A stretch of DNA of 64,000 bases, taken from contig BSQZ01000017.1 of the NCBI GenBank assembly GCA_033239005.1, forward strand, positions 11,066,872 to 11,130,871. Reading direction: 5' to 3'. Positions 12,201 through 21,548 of the stretch are shown here, one piece after another. Origin of the DNA: Lamellibrachia satsuma (lineage: Eukaryota; Annelida; Polychaeta; Sabellida; Siboglinidae). A program made the translations under genes and the position numbers. The notes under the pieces were generated by a model. That model searched no databases and was not told the DNA's origin. It worked only from the letters and a program-made list of their open reading frames with translations. The stretch's first letter is position 1, and every line of letters begins with the position of its first letter.

Positions 12201-15200
12201 GGGTTTGTGGCTGTGTACAGGGTGTGTGGCTGTGTACAGGGTGTGTACCTGTGTACAGGATGTGTGGCTTTGTACAGGGCATGTGGCTGTGTACATGGTG
12301 TGTGGCTGTGTACAGGGCATGTGGCTGTGTACAGGGTGTTTGGCTGTGTACAGGATGTGTGGCTGTTTACAGGGTGTGTGGCTGTGTACAGGGTGTGTGG
12401 CTGTGTACAGGGAGTGTGGCTGTATACAGGGCATGTGGCTGTGTACAGGGTGTGTGGCTGTGTACAGGGCATGTGGCTGTGTACAGGGTGTTTGGCTGTG
12501 TACAGGGAGCATGGCTGTGTACAGGGTGTGCAGCTGTGTACAGGGCGTGTGGCTGTTTACAGTCTGTGTGGCTGTGTACAGGGTGTTTGGCTGTGTACAG
12601 GGTGTGTGGCTGTATACAGGGTGTGTGGCTGTGTACAGGGAGTGTGGCTGTGTACAGGGTGTGCAGCTGTGTGCAGGGTTTGTGGCTGTGTGCAGGGTGT
12701 GTGGCTGTGTACAGGGCGTGTGGCTGTGTGAAGGGTGTGTGGCTGTGTGAAGGGCGTGTGGCTGTGTAGAGGGTGTGTGGCTGTGTACAGGGCATGTGGC
12801 TGTGTACAGGGTGTGCAGGTGTGTACAGGGTTTGTGGCTGTGTGCATGGTGTTTGGCTGTGTACACGGCGTGTGGCTGTGTACAGGGTGTGCACCTGTGT
12901 ACAGGATGTGTGGCTTTGTACAGGGCATGTGGCTGTGTACATGGTGTGTGGCTGTGTACAGGGCATGTGGCTGTGTACAGGGTGTGCAGAGCTGTGTACA
13001 GGATGTGTGGCTGTTTACAGGGTGTGTGGCTGTGTACAGGGTGTGTGGCTGTGTACAGGGCATGTGGCTGTGTACAGGGAGTGTGGCTGTATACAGGGCA
13101 TGTGGCTGTGTACAGGGTGTGTGGCTGTGTACAGGGCATGTTGCTGTGTACAGGGTGTGTGGCTGTGTACAGGGTGTGTGGCTGTGTACAGGGCATGTGG
13201 CTGTGTACAGGGTGTTTGGCTGTGTACAGGGAGCATGGCTGTGTACAGGGTGTGCAGCTGTGTACAGGGCGTGTGGCTGTTTACAGTGTGTGGCTGTGTA
13301 CAGGGTGTTTGGCTGTGTACAGGGTGTGTGGCTGTATACAGGGTGTGTGGCTGTGTACAGGGAGTGTGGCTGTTTACAGGGTGTGCAGCTGTGTACAGGG
13401 TTTGTGGCTGTGTGCAGGGTGTGTGGCTGTGTACAGGGCGTGTGGCTGCGTGAAGGGTGTGTGGCTGTGTGAAGGGCGTGTGGCTGTGTACAGTGTGTGT
13501 GGCTGTGTACAGGGCATGTGGCTGTGTACAGGGTGTGTGGCTGTGTACAGGGTGTGCAACTGTGTACAGGGTTTGTGGCTGTGTGCAGGGTGTGTGGCTG
13601 TGTACAGGGCGTGTGGCTGTGTGAAGGGTGTGTGGCTGTGTGAAGGGCGTGTGGCTGTGTACAGGGTGTGTGGCTGTGTACAGGGCATGTGGCTGTGTAC
13701 AGGGTGTGCAGGTGTGTACAGGGTTTGTGGCTGTGTGCATGGTGTTTGGCTGTGTACACGGCGTGTGGCTGTGTACAGGGCATGTGGCTGTGTCAAGGGC
13801 ATGTGGCTGTGTACAGGGTGTGTGGCTGTGTACAGGGCATGTGGCTGTGTACAGGTTGTGCAGCTGTGTACAGGGTTTGTGGCTGTGTACAGGGTGTGTG
13901 GCTGTGTACAGGGTGTTTGGCTGTGTACCTGGTGTGTGGCTGTATACAGGGTGTGTGGCTGTGTACAGGGTTTGTGGCTGTGTGCAGTCTTAAAAGGTCT
14001 TAAATTGGATTTTACTTTTATTAGGCCTTGAAAAGGAATGGAATGGACTGTGTGTTGCTGAAATTTTCAAAGTATGTTTCCTAAAAAAGCAATAAAATGG
14101 TCCTCACAGTAGCTGTACTGTCAGTTTACTTATTTCTTATGGCAATATCATATATTTTTTAACCAGCTCCCGCTCAACCATCCAAGAGTTGAGATGGCAT
14201 TGGTTGACTGTGTTTCCATGATGATGTGTTTCAGGTCACACCTGTCAGAGGTCAGCACCTTACGTCATGAGAACTTTGAACTACAGACCAAGTTGAGAAA
14301 CCAGCAGACTGATAATCTAAAGCTAAAGCAGGTTAGTTGGATCAATGTGACTGGAATACAGGTGTCTACTGACAGACAAAGGTATTTCTAGTGATGGACA
14401 GGTATGTAGTGATAGACACAGAAGTGTAGTAACAGACACTGATGTGTTATAACAGACATGAATGTGTAATCATTACACTGTAATGACAGACATGGGCGTT
14501 TATGCCGTGTAGTGACAGACACAGGTGTGTAGTGACAGACACATGTATGTAGTGACAGACACAGGTGTGTAGTGACAATTTCATTAATCCTACTTTGCCT
14601 GTCTTTTCGAAGAGAAATTAAAAGCTGTTAGTCCCTTCTACCTGGTGTCTGCATGGGAAGTAAAACATAAAGCACACGGGGTACTGGAGAAAAACCTGTT
14701 GTGGACTTACAGAGTGAATGGTTATGGGCGTTGCATTAGCTTCTGCCAAAACTAGCTCTCATAGTGAAGATGAGCGCCTAGTCTAGGTGGATACTGGTGC
14801 TATATAAGATGCCGTTATTTATTTATTATTCCCAGGAACTGCAGGAGAGTCGGTCGCAGCTGTTCACGACGGACAAACAACTACAGGAGACAAGGAAACA
14901 AGCGGCCGCCGCCCAGGAGCTGAGGGAACAGGTCCGACACCCTCGTTGCACACACACACACACACACGCATGCACGCACACACGCGTGCACACACACACA
15001 TACACTCCTGTACTGCTCCATCTCCGTCACACAAAACCTATATAGTAGTACATAAATGTTGATTGAAACAGCTTTTCTCATGTACAATGTCGATTTGTCT
15101 ACTGTTGCTATAGGTTACTCATCTCAGCAACGAGCTTCTGCTGATGAGCGAACTTCAACAAAAATATCAACAACGCCTTGTTGCCGTCAGCAACAGCCAC

Positions 15201-15901
15201 AGTCCAAAACCAGAGCTTCACTTCATACTGGATGCATACAAGACTGAACTGAAATGTATACAATGTTGCTCTGTTATTTATCAACAACAAGACTGAACTG
15301 AAATGTATACAATGTTGCTATCATATTAATCAACAACTGTTATGTAGATATTAGAAATCCAGGTTAAAATGAATGCTACCAGTAGTTAGGAATTTTTTAT
15401 AAACAAAATAAATATGTTTATTACTTAATTACAAGATCTCATATATTTACTGTAATATAACACCCTTAGCATTGACTATTATGTGGCTTATATTTTTTTT
15501 TATTTTTTATTTTCTAAAACCTGCCTTCTTCTAGTCAAGTGATTACAAACAGCTGCATGTAACACAATTTGTTTAATGTTGTTTAATGATGACACATGTT
15601 TGATCATGATATCAAGCTTGCCAATATATTTTCAGTTGTTTTGTGCAGCATATCTTAAGACATTTTAAGAAGTCTGTAAGTGCTTCTGACCGTCTGAGGT
15701 TGCATGCACACCCACACAAATACTGTGTCATGACCTTCAAAGTATCAACATGTTTTGCAGCCAATAAGATGACACTGCAGCTACGGACAGTTCAGTTGGA
15801 GGCTCAGAAGGCGAGAGCAGTCGAACTGGAGGAATCAGTTAAGAATAAGGTGTGTCCTTGCAAGTACTTTTACCCATCTGTACACATTTATACATCATGT
15901 G

Positions 15902-15949
<48 letters not shown>

Positions 15950-17422
15950 TGTGTGCATGCGTGCGTGCATCTTCATCCACTGTGTGTATATGTGTGTGTG
16001 TTCCAAAAAAAGTAAATTGTGGCGCTGTTACACTAAATGCAGTGTTGCCGATACACGTCATGGTAATGCAGGCATGAAATATTTAAATTAAGATATCCAT
16101 TCAGTAAGTAGTGATTGTTTGGTTTAAGACAGTTGGAAAGTGTTGACCTGTTGGTGTGTGGAGTCATGCGTACTACTGCTGGTGGCTGCTGGAAAGATGT
16201 GTCGTTGTTGCAGGAGAATTTGATGGCCCAGCTCAAGCAGAATATGGCTGACACAGCCTCTCTCTACCAGGCCCAAATGAAGGTCTGTCTCTTCTCTCTT
16301 TCTAACCATTTTATTTTCTGTCAGTATGACTGTCTATGTGTCCGTCCATCCGTCTGTGTGTTGGTCCATCCGTCCATCCGTCTGCCTATCTATCATTCTC
16401 TAGTCACTATACCCTCCCACCTTCTCTTCTGTCCACCTCCATTTCTTCTTATGTTTGCTTTTTACAAGTTTAACCAAAACATTGCACATTGATTATAATA
16501 GTAATAATATATTTTTTATTTCAGACAAAGGGTTTGTATATATGTACATAAAATATGAGTAAAAGATATAACTATAAATATACACACATGTTATGCATTG
16601 AATCAGGAGAATGAGTAAAACAGAATAAAATACACATGCATTAAAAGTGTACCATTAACAATTATAAGCTTGTTGTCCAAGTGGAAGCATCTGATTGGTA
16701 GGCCACCCAGCAGAAGTATGAGGCTCAGAAGCAGGTGCAGCGTTGCCTCCAGGCAGACATCCTCGGCTTGCACAACCAACTGTCATTAGCACAGGCAACC
16801 CAGGAACCTCCACTTACTTCGCCAGCTGCCAATGGTGCTGCCACCTGCACTGCTGACAGCACCACCTGTGAGGATGTGGACACAGGTATGTGCAATAGAA
16901 TGAGAGTTCTAAATTAAAGGTCCCTCCTCAATAACATTTTTTTAGTTAGTGTGTCTCGTTTTTGAATTATTTCGCCAAAAAATATCTGGTATTGGCTATG
17001 AGATGCTACCTCATATGTACACATTTTTTATTTAGTTTCAGTGCAATTATCAGATGAACTAATAAGTGATTTTTGATTGGATCCGATCAGAATTTAGGGC
17101 AAAAAGCACAAAAGTGGTCCGGCTCCTATATACAATATGAGGCTGTTCACACTTTCGCCAATTACCGTACCCAATCTAAAAATCAAAGTAAATTCTCTGA
17201 TTTTAGCAAAAGTACACTCTTCTACCCTTAGCTTCTCCTACTGTCATTCTGTCGGTGCAAATCTTACCAACCCACATACACAAGCTGGTACCAACTTCAG
17301 CGGTGAATGTTGAATTCATTGCAGGAACATGTGAAATTGTAACAAGGCACACCACCTTACCTCTAGACCGTGGGCCGGTCAGCACGGACTTGAGAACATC
17401 CTATAGCTCAACCACCAACTGA
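3004..17422 (+). CDS. TSC1: TSC1 (hamartin), 3' two thirds, 12 exons
   Basis: Hamartin forms the TSC complex with TSC2 and TBC1D7 and restrains mTORC1 through Rheb at the lysosome. Exons placed by GT-AG sites and frame: 3004-3274, 3848-4486, 5142-5288, 8644-8810, 9188-9318, 14235-14331, 14836-14931, 15114-15255, 15761-15849, 16214-16282, 16702-16885, 17232-17422. All eleven junction phases agree, and the sum is 2223 nt (740 codons plus stop). Family landmarks are WTHFGG followed by [13 protein letters not shown], then [10 protein letters not shown] and [13 protein letters not shown] at the start of the coiled coil, ELQTKLR, and [22 protein letters not shown] near its end. The conserved N-terminal domain lies left of the window. 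Introns are swollen by minisatellites; the one at 9319-14234 is mostly a 19-bp repeat. Identity rests on the conserved coiled-coil half. The first two exons and the last are supported by phase and open frame, not by strong similarity. Confidence 0.92.
3275..3847 (+). other. TSC1 intron, unique sequence
   Basis: AT-rich intron. A short imperfect direct repeat (ttttaatgtgatgttaatc) occurs at about 3573 and 3605. Nothing else was recognised. Confidence 0.6.
3848..4486 (+). CDS. TSC1: TSC1 large central exon
   Basis: Acceptor ctgtcag at 3841-3847 and donor gtacct at 4487. It enters and leaves in phase 1, matching both neighbours, and is 639 nt long. The product is hydrophilic and Ser/Thr-rich with [28 protein letters not shown] and a Cys-containing tail. 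The middle of hamartin is poorly conserved, so assignment rests on position, phase and the uninterrupted frame. Part of the 3' end could be alternatively spliced. Confidence 0.75.
4524..4550. repeat. 27-bp near-perfect palindrome
   Basis: Arms of 13 bp (ctgttgacaggtt and aacctgtcaacag) around one central base. It lies 37 bp inside the intron downstream of the donor at 4487. Loose copies of gttcaacctgtcaacat follow at 4560-4660. Confidence 0.9.
4551..4770. repeat. Degenerate short tandem motifs in TSC1 intron
   Basis: Repeated gttcaac/tgtcaaca motifs are followed by about three copies of tgagtgctgacacgtg with gtactgt/gcactgt and atgcactgct spacers, around 4672-4765. Confidence 0.7.
5142..5288 (+). 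CDS. TSC1: TSC1 exon with WTHFG motif
   Basis: Acceptor cccacag ending at 5141 and donor gtacac at 5289. It is phase 1 in and out. It encodes [20 protein letters not shown] and ends SVSWTHFG, matching the conserved hamartin block that precedes the coiled coil. The G of the donor side joins the next exon to give [13 protein letters not shown]. Confidence 0.93.
5337..7036. repeat. 29-bp minisatellite, about 58 copies
   Basis: Unit tgaacgtacaatgatcttca plus ttggttaac (29 bp), with common variants tgaatgta/tgaacgta and atggtctt/atgatctt. A few units near 6355-6440 have small indels. The array lies in the TSC1 intron between the exons at 5142-5288 and 8644-8810, and ends exactly at the left inverted repeat of the element at 7037. 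Confidence 0.96.
7120..7505 (+). repeat. Dispersed repeat, copy 1 (pairs with 32630-33010)
   Basis: Aligns by eye over its length with 32630-33010 in the same orientation. Shared stretches include acactgtgtgggtca, tgctgatcatggg, gaagaaaatcgt, ttttcagcattt and aaacgagctagcatg, with many substitutions and small indels. It forms the core of the TIR element. Confidence 0.85.
7583..7826. repeat. 27-bp tandem array, 9 copies, inside the MITE
   Basis: Unit aatgtacaatgatcttcatt plus ggttaac (27 bp) equals the 29-bp unit of the flanking array minus two bases. Since 27 is divisible by 3, open periodic frames exist on both strands; they are not treated as genes. Confidence 0.95.
7864..8643 (+). other. 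TSC1 intron, AT-rich unique sequence
   Basis: No gene or repeat family was recognised. It ends in a T-rich stretch (tttttctgttgccacacag) that serves the acceptor of the next exon. Confidence 0.5.
8644..8810 (+). CDS. TSC1: TSC1 exon, start of the coiled coil
   Basis: Acceptor cacacag ending at 8643 and donor gttagt at 8811. It enters in phase 1 and leaves in phase 0. It encodes [20 protein letters not shown] followed by [19 protein letters not shown], the most conserved block of hamartin, ending SLEEENAAM. This exon gives the gene identification. Confidence 0.97.
8811..9187 (+). other. TSC1 intron
   Basis: AT-rich. It contains an imperfect direct repeat of tgtgtactatttttatttttgtatatttcca around 8978-9054. 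Nothing else was recognised. Confidence 0.6.
9188..9318 (+). CDS. TSC1: TSC1 coiled-coil exon
   Basis: Acceptor gctgacag ending at 9187 and donor gtatgt at 9319. It is phase 0 in and phase 2 out. It encodes [20 protein letters not shown] followed by a Gln/Glu-rich heptad stretch, corresponding to the hamartin segment with the LQE-DIQ pattern. Confidence 0.93.
9319..9994 (+). other. TSC1 intron, unique left part
   Basis: AT-rich sequence with repeated words of the type atatcgtga/atcatg around 9850-9905. No gene was recognised. Confidence 0.5.
9995..13985. repeat. 19-bp minisatellite of about 4 kb, roughly 210 copies, with higher-order duplications
   Basis: Unit gtgtacagggcatgtggct (19 bp). 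The left half (to about 11830) is rich in gtatacaggacacatggct variants, the right half in gtgtgtggct. Larger duplications are whole multiples of the unit: landmarks at 11431/11792 lie 361 bp apart (19 units), 12268/12914 646 bp apart (34 units) and 12813/13706 893 bp apart (47 units). The tgactggctgtgc variant recurs 122 bp apart (11969/12091). Because the unit has no stop codon in most registers, long periodic frames exist on both strands (up to 1071 codons). Their composition is purely that of the repeat, and they sit within a TSC1 intron. Confidence 0.96.
14235..14331 (+). CDS. TSC1: TSC1 coiled-coil exon
   Basis: Acceptor gtttcag ending at 14234 and donor gttagt at 14332. It is phase 2 in and phase 0 out. 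It encodes [20 protein letters not shown] then [18 protein letters not shown] matches the hamartin family directly. Confidence 0.92.
14395..14578. repeat. Short tandem repeat, about 19-bp unit (gtagtgacagacacaggtgt)
   Basis: Imperfect copies of gtgtagtgacagacacaggt within the TSC1 intron just downstream of the exon at 14235-14331. The most regular copies are at 14510-14575. Confidence 0.75.
14630..14792 (+). mobile_element. Degraded SINE body fragment
   Basis: Shares the words acctggtgtct, a gggaagtaaaa/ggatgtaaaataa block, cacacggggta/cacatggggta, acctgttgtggac/acttgtagtggac and gcattagct/tcattagct, in the same order, with the better preserved SINE at 18435-18690. The tRNA-like head is absent. 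Confidence 0.6.
14836..14931 (+). CDS. TSC1: TSC1 coiled-coil exon
   Basis: Acceptor attcccag ending at 14835 and donor gtccga at 14932. It is phase 0 on both sides, 32 codons. It encodes [20 protein letters not shown] followed by [12 protein letters not shown], a charged coiled coil. Confidence 0.88.
14948..15003. repeat. Short (CA)n with cgtgca interruptions
   Basis: Interrupted cacacac run just after the TSC1 exon donor. Confidence 0.9.
15114..15255 (+). CDS. TSC1: TSC1 coiled-coil exon with duplicated donor region
   Basis: Acceptor gctatag ending at 15113 and donor gtatac at 15256, with a phase 1 exit. It encodes [20 protein letters not shown] then [20 protein letters not shown] and AYKTELK, following the hamartin pattern of hydrophobic-NEL-Y-LQ then AYRKELEK. 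The last bases plus the donor are repeated 49 bp downstream. Confidence 0.9.
15238..15335 (+). repeat. 49-bp tandem duplication spanning an exon end and its splice donor
   Basis: The segment starting acaagactgaactgaaatgt at 15238 recurs at 15287. Both copies contain the donor aaat/gtatac. Only the first keeps the phase needed for the next exon without inserting 49 nt. Confidence 0.9.
15761..15849 (+). CDS. TSC1: TSC1 coiled-coil exon
   Basis: Acceptor tgttttgcag ending at 15760 and donor gtgtgt at 15850. It is phase 1 in and phase 0 out. It encodes [20 protein letters not shown] then ELEESVKNK, matching the hamartin block with ELES-LAKK. Confidence 0.9.
15900..15972. repeat. (GTGC)n microsatellite
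   Basis: Tandem gtgc units with a few gtgt/gcat variants inside the TSC1 intron. Confidence 0.95.
16214..16282 (+). CDS. TSC1: TSC1 coiled-coil exon (23 codons)
   Basis: Acceptor gttgttgcag ending at 16213 and donor gtctgt at 16283, phase 0 on both sides. It encodes [23 protein letters not shown], in the position of the hamartin LLLEQKKYLED region. It is short but in frame between two firm exons. Confidence 0.85.
16283..16701 (+). other. TSC1 intron with CCATCCGT-like microsatellite
   Basis: Imperfect tccgtccatccgtctg tandem at about 16338-16400, followed by an AT-rich stretch. No gene was recognised. Confidence 0.6.
16702..16885 (+). CDS. TSC1: TSC1 exon, end of the coiled coil
   Basis: Acceptor attggtag ending at 16701 and donor gtatgt at 16886. 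It is phase 0 in and phase 1 out. It encodes [20 protein letters not shown] then LHNQLSLAQ, matching the conserved YEAQKRI-EILDLYGRL block, followed by a Thr/Ala-rich spacer. Confidence 0.93.
17232..17422 (+). CDS. TSC1: TSC1 probable terminal exon
   Basis: A pyrimidine-rich tract and acceptor (cttctacccttag, ending at 17231) lead into a frame that accepts the phase 1 exit of the previous exon and stays open for 62 codons to TGA at 17420-17422. The product ends SSTTN and has no clear counterpart, but the hamartin C terminus is variable. The opposite strand also has a 60-codon frame here, so this exon is inferred mainly from phase and splice-site quality. Confidence 0.55.
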
Positions 17423-17427
17423 CCAAT

Positions 17428-17695
17428 GCTGGACACTAGAGTGTATGTGCAGTCTCTAGACTGTGTGGACACTAGACTGTGTGTGGACACTACACTGTGT
17501 GTGAACACAGCTCTGTGGACACTGCTTTGTGGACACTACACTGCGTGGACACTACACTGCATGGACACTACACTGTGTGTGGACACTACACTATGTAGAT
17601 ACTACACTGCATGGACACTACATTGTGGACACTAAAATATGTCTGGACTTTCCACTGGGTGGACACTACACTGTGCGTAGACACTGATTGCCCGC
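17428..17695. repeat. Imperfect repeats of gtggacactacactgt, probable TSC1 3' UTR
   Basis: About 14 loose copies of tggacactacactgtgtg with length variation directly after the predicted TSC1 stop codon. Confidence 0.85.
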
Positions 17696-18114
17696 CAACT
17701 TTTTGTTAAGATGTCTCTTGTTATCGTTATGAGCAGTGTATTCTGCAGACATGTGTTTATATGAACGAGTATTTGCATGTGATTTATTATGTGAACTACC
17801 AATGCTGGGGTCTGGTCCTCCCTATCCTTGGTAGTTCATTGGTTCCGATGATGACTGTCTCATGCACTCACGGTTGGTGTAGGTGGCTCGGGACACCAAA
17901 TCTTATGACATTCAGTTATTGTTATGATGACCATTGAAGCATGGTGATGACATTCATGGTAAGCCTCTGAAAAGATGCATCTATCATTCTCAAGCTGTTT
18001 GTAGACTCCTTGTGTGAATTGGCATCTGGTGTGTTTAATTAAAGTGATTGCATGTGGTTGACATGGTTAGAAATCCACATAGTCTATATATTAAACATGT
18101 TTATTTCTGTTTAA

Positions 18115-18144
18115 AATAAATGTTTATTTTTGTAAAAAAATAAA
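18115..18144 (+). terminator. Candidate poly(A) signals for TSC1
   Basis: AATAAA at 18115-18120 and again near 18139-18144, separated by a T-rich stretch (tgtttatttttgt). These are the first canonical hexamers well placed after the predicted stop. No direct evidence of use is visible. Confidence 0.35.
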
Positions 18145-18434
18145 CATAAGATTACTATACTCACCAATATTATGAAGTGTTATGTCCTATTACACTGTAA
18201 CCTGATAAGTTATATGTTTTTGGTCGTAACTCTTGTCTTTTTAACTTGGTAACACCACAATACTACCAGGTGTTAATAAGCATTAGTTTTCATTACTAAT
18301 CTGTGCTCCAAATCCAGATGTGTTGTGAAAGCTGGGGCTCTGGCTGCTTGTTTAGCACATTGTTGTTGCGCCAATGTTCTTGGACTTATCTAGCTGATGC
18401 AAACCCTGGACATCGGCCTTGTCCACAACCATAG

Positions 18435-18690
18435 AGGGTGTGGTGGCTGTGTGGTAGGGTGTCAGACCGTCGGTCGAGAGATCGAAACTAGCTGCTGCCA
18501 TTTCCAAACTTGGGCAGTTTTGTTTGTCCTACCTGGTGTCTATACCAGGGGATGTAAAATAACCCACATGGGGTAAACATGTAACTTGTAGTGGACGCCA
18601 TCTCTCATTAGCTACTGCATAAGCGTCCATGACGCAGCTTAATCAATTCTGCTAACTACCTGGCAAGAATTGATTGAATGAATGAATCTA
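18435..18690 (+). mobile_element. tRNA-derived SINE
   Basis: The head has box A-like ggctgtgtggtagggtgtc and box B-like gagagatcgaaac at tRNA spacing. It is followed by the body acctggtgtctataccaggg ... acccacatggggtaaac, and a tail of gaattgattgaatgaatgaat. The body is shared with 14630-14792. Confidence 0.65.
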
Positions 18691-20078
18691 CGACCATTAA
18701 AATTCTGGTAAGACCCCTGAGGCTTGTTACTACATAAAAACAACTCAATGTCTCAATTATGACAGGAATTAAATTATAATTTGGCAATCACCAAATATTT
18801 TACTAAATGAAATGAAGAATCGAAGATTGCAACTGGATGACATTTTTCATGTCATGCATTTGTGACAGTTGTGATGCACAACACTCTGTTCAACAGATGG
18901 AGATAATCATAAAAATTGACATGGGGTATGAAAATGATTGTTACACACAAAATCTGTATTACATATGCAACTCCCCAAGACATCATCAACAATCCTGCTA
19001 GAAGTAATAGTTGTCACCACTGATAAATTTATTATGTGCCAAAACAATCAATTTCTAAATATTTGCAATACTTTCCACAACCTGGACTGTTTGCTTACAT
19101 TCTTTGCTGCGATTATAGCCAGGTTATTTGACAGGTTATTAGTCGTAAACTTTAATGTCTTCTGTAGTTGAGCAAACATTAAAGAAGTTCGCATGGCAGG
19201 TGACTAATATTTGCATTTGGTTACATTCTCTTCTAATAGGGTTTCTTTAATTAAGCTGCAACAGGTGCTTTGTGTTTGATCATCAGATTTAATAAATGTT
19301 GCAGAGAAAAAATACTGCGAGGTTGCGTGGGTGTTCAGCCGTTGTTTTTAGACACTTATATGTGTGGATTGTTTGCCTGCATTGTGTCAATTTTAATGCC
19401 CAAATGTTTTAATTGAACCACAGTTTGTTGAATATAATTTGACTATTATCTGTTTATGAATATCAACCTTACCTTTGATGCTATGACCAATTGGTCAGTC
19501 ACAAATTTAAGAATATTGTTTCATCAACACCATGCATAGTTTATGAAATACCACACACAGGCCAATCGTGGTGGATGCTTACAATACTGCCTGTCCGGGA
19601 TAGTGAGGCTGATCAAACAAAGGCCACTATTCCCCCATTCTACATAGCACGGGGCAGGGAAAGACATTCCCTTCACACTGCTTGTTCTAATCTATGAGGC
19701 CAACCAAAACGTAAGACTCTGTACATGTCTTGCTGATACGGTGACTGCAGATTCCATGGTTACATAGTCTACAGCAATGAACTTTTGATCTCCTGAATCA
19801 CATTTGGTTTCGCTACTAACCAGTGCTCTGTATCCATCACAAAACTAACTCCCAATCTTGTATAGACATTTATGCTGTTGTTAAATTTGGAGGGGGTAGA
19901 ATAGTGTGACCCAACAACACAGTTGGGTCAAGCATGGTTTATTATGCAATGGTTTATTATTATGCAGGAGTTTCATTACAATAATTATTTCTCAAAAAGG
20001 CTTACTTCAAAAAAATCTTACTATAAGTTCACGGGAACCTGCACGTTACATTATTAACATGTATATTAACTAAAAATA
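18691..20078. other. Intergenic, no gene recognised
   Basis: AT-rich unique sequence. Short open frames (18938-19171 and 19491-19697, +) have no splice context or recognisable motif. Confidence 0.4.
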
Positions 20079-20464
<386 letters not shown>

Positions 20465-20654
20465 GTTTTCTCATTTTTGATGTAAAAACGGATAGAGATA
20501 AACTCACTTCTGTGTTTCAAACGCACGCACGCACACACGCACGAACGCAAGCACGCACACAAATTCATGTTAGTAAACGTTTTATGCATTTAAATATTTT
20601 TACACCTGTGCCTGCAATTTCATTTCGCAACTTCATGCTATGGCCCCAGGAGTT

Positions 20655-20760
20655 AGGAAAAGATTTGTCAATTTGTTAATCTGTGTCAGTTTGTAAATTT
20701 ATGTCAATTTGTAAATTTATGTAAATTTTTGTCAATCTGTGTCAACTTGTCAATTTGGGG
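20655..20760. repeat. Tandem tttgtcaatttgtaaattta-like repeats
   Basis: About six imperfect copies of gtcaatttgtaaatttat and variants. Confidence 0.8.
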
Positions 20761-21218
20761 TTAGGGTAGGATTTGAGGAAAACGCTACTGCAGGTTGTTA
20801 ACAAGACAACTATTAAAGTGTATAATTTATATTAAACCCGAACTGGTATTTAGCACATAGTCATAGTTCGGAATTATCCAGCTGGCCGTAAGTATTGGTT
20901 TCAATGGCAAAAACAATACTAGTTTTAAGCCAGTTAGTTTAACCGGGAGCCGATAGGCGTCGCAAGCATTAATATTATTGGCACATTTCACTGTTTTCCG
21001 CCGACATTTTGTCACTCTTTAAATTTAATCCGTCATGAAAATAAGACGGTGGAAATTAGATTTAACATACGTGTAAGCCTGTACCTGACTTCGTTGTTTT
21101 GTTACACAGTGTTCTCCGTATTCGCTAGGTGGCAGGATTTTTAGCCTAAAGTGTTCTTTTGATCACAAAAACAGCCTTATTCAAGGCTAACGTAGCAAAC
21201 TAATTAAAACTAAATTGT

Positions 21219-21548
21219 ATGATGGCGCCGTGCAAACGGCAATTAAAGGCCACAAGGCACTTAATTTGTGGCAGTTGCAGTAACTGGGTAGATTTCGTCA
21301 AGTCTGGGTGCGAGAAGTCCTGGGCTGAGGTCCAGGCAGATAGTTTTAGTTTTGAGTGTAGGGGATGCGCAAGGATGAAGGAACTAGAGGTGGAGTTGGA
21401 AGAGCTGAGGCTGCTCGTTGTGGCAATGGTGGGAAGGGAACAGGGGAGTTGTGCCAGTAGTTCCGGTGAGGGAACAGTAGACGATAAAGTGGGGAAAGAC
21501 ACAAGAGATGCTATAGGGAGAGCTCACCTCAGCCTGGGAGGAAGCTGA
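21219..21548 (+). CDS. CR1-like ORF1, N-terminal zinc-finger and coiled-coil part
   Basis: Begins MMAPCKRQLKATRHLICGSC. Cys-x2-Cys at residues 20-23 and a second pair FECRGC near residues 46-51 suggest a PHD/ribbon-like zinc finger typical of CR1-group ORF1 proteins. A short leucine/glutamate coiled coil follows (MKELEVELEELRLLVV). The frame closes at 21548 within a purine-rich repeat, after which the protein would continue in other frames. In related elements ORF1p is a nucleic-acid-binding protein of the retrotransposition particle. Confidence 0.8.
   Translation: MMAPCKRQLKATRHLICGSCSNWVDFVKSGCEKSWAEVQADSFSFECRGCARMKELEVELEELRLLVVAMVGREQGSCASSSGEGTVDDKVGKDTRDAIGRAHLSLGGS

Noticed and set aside
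9908..14031. Very long Cys-rich frames on both strands (up to 754 codons + and 1071 codons -)
   Set aside because: Purely periodic translations of the 19-bp repeat in an intron of TSC1. Several overlapping frames are equally open.
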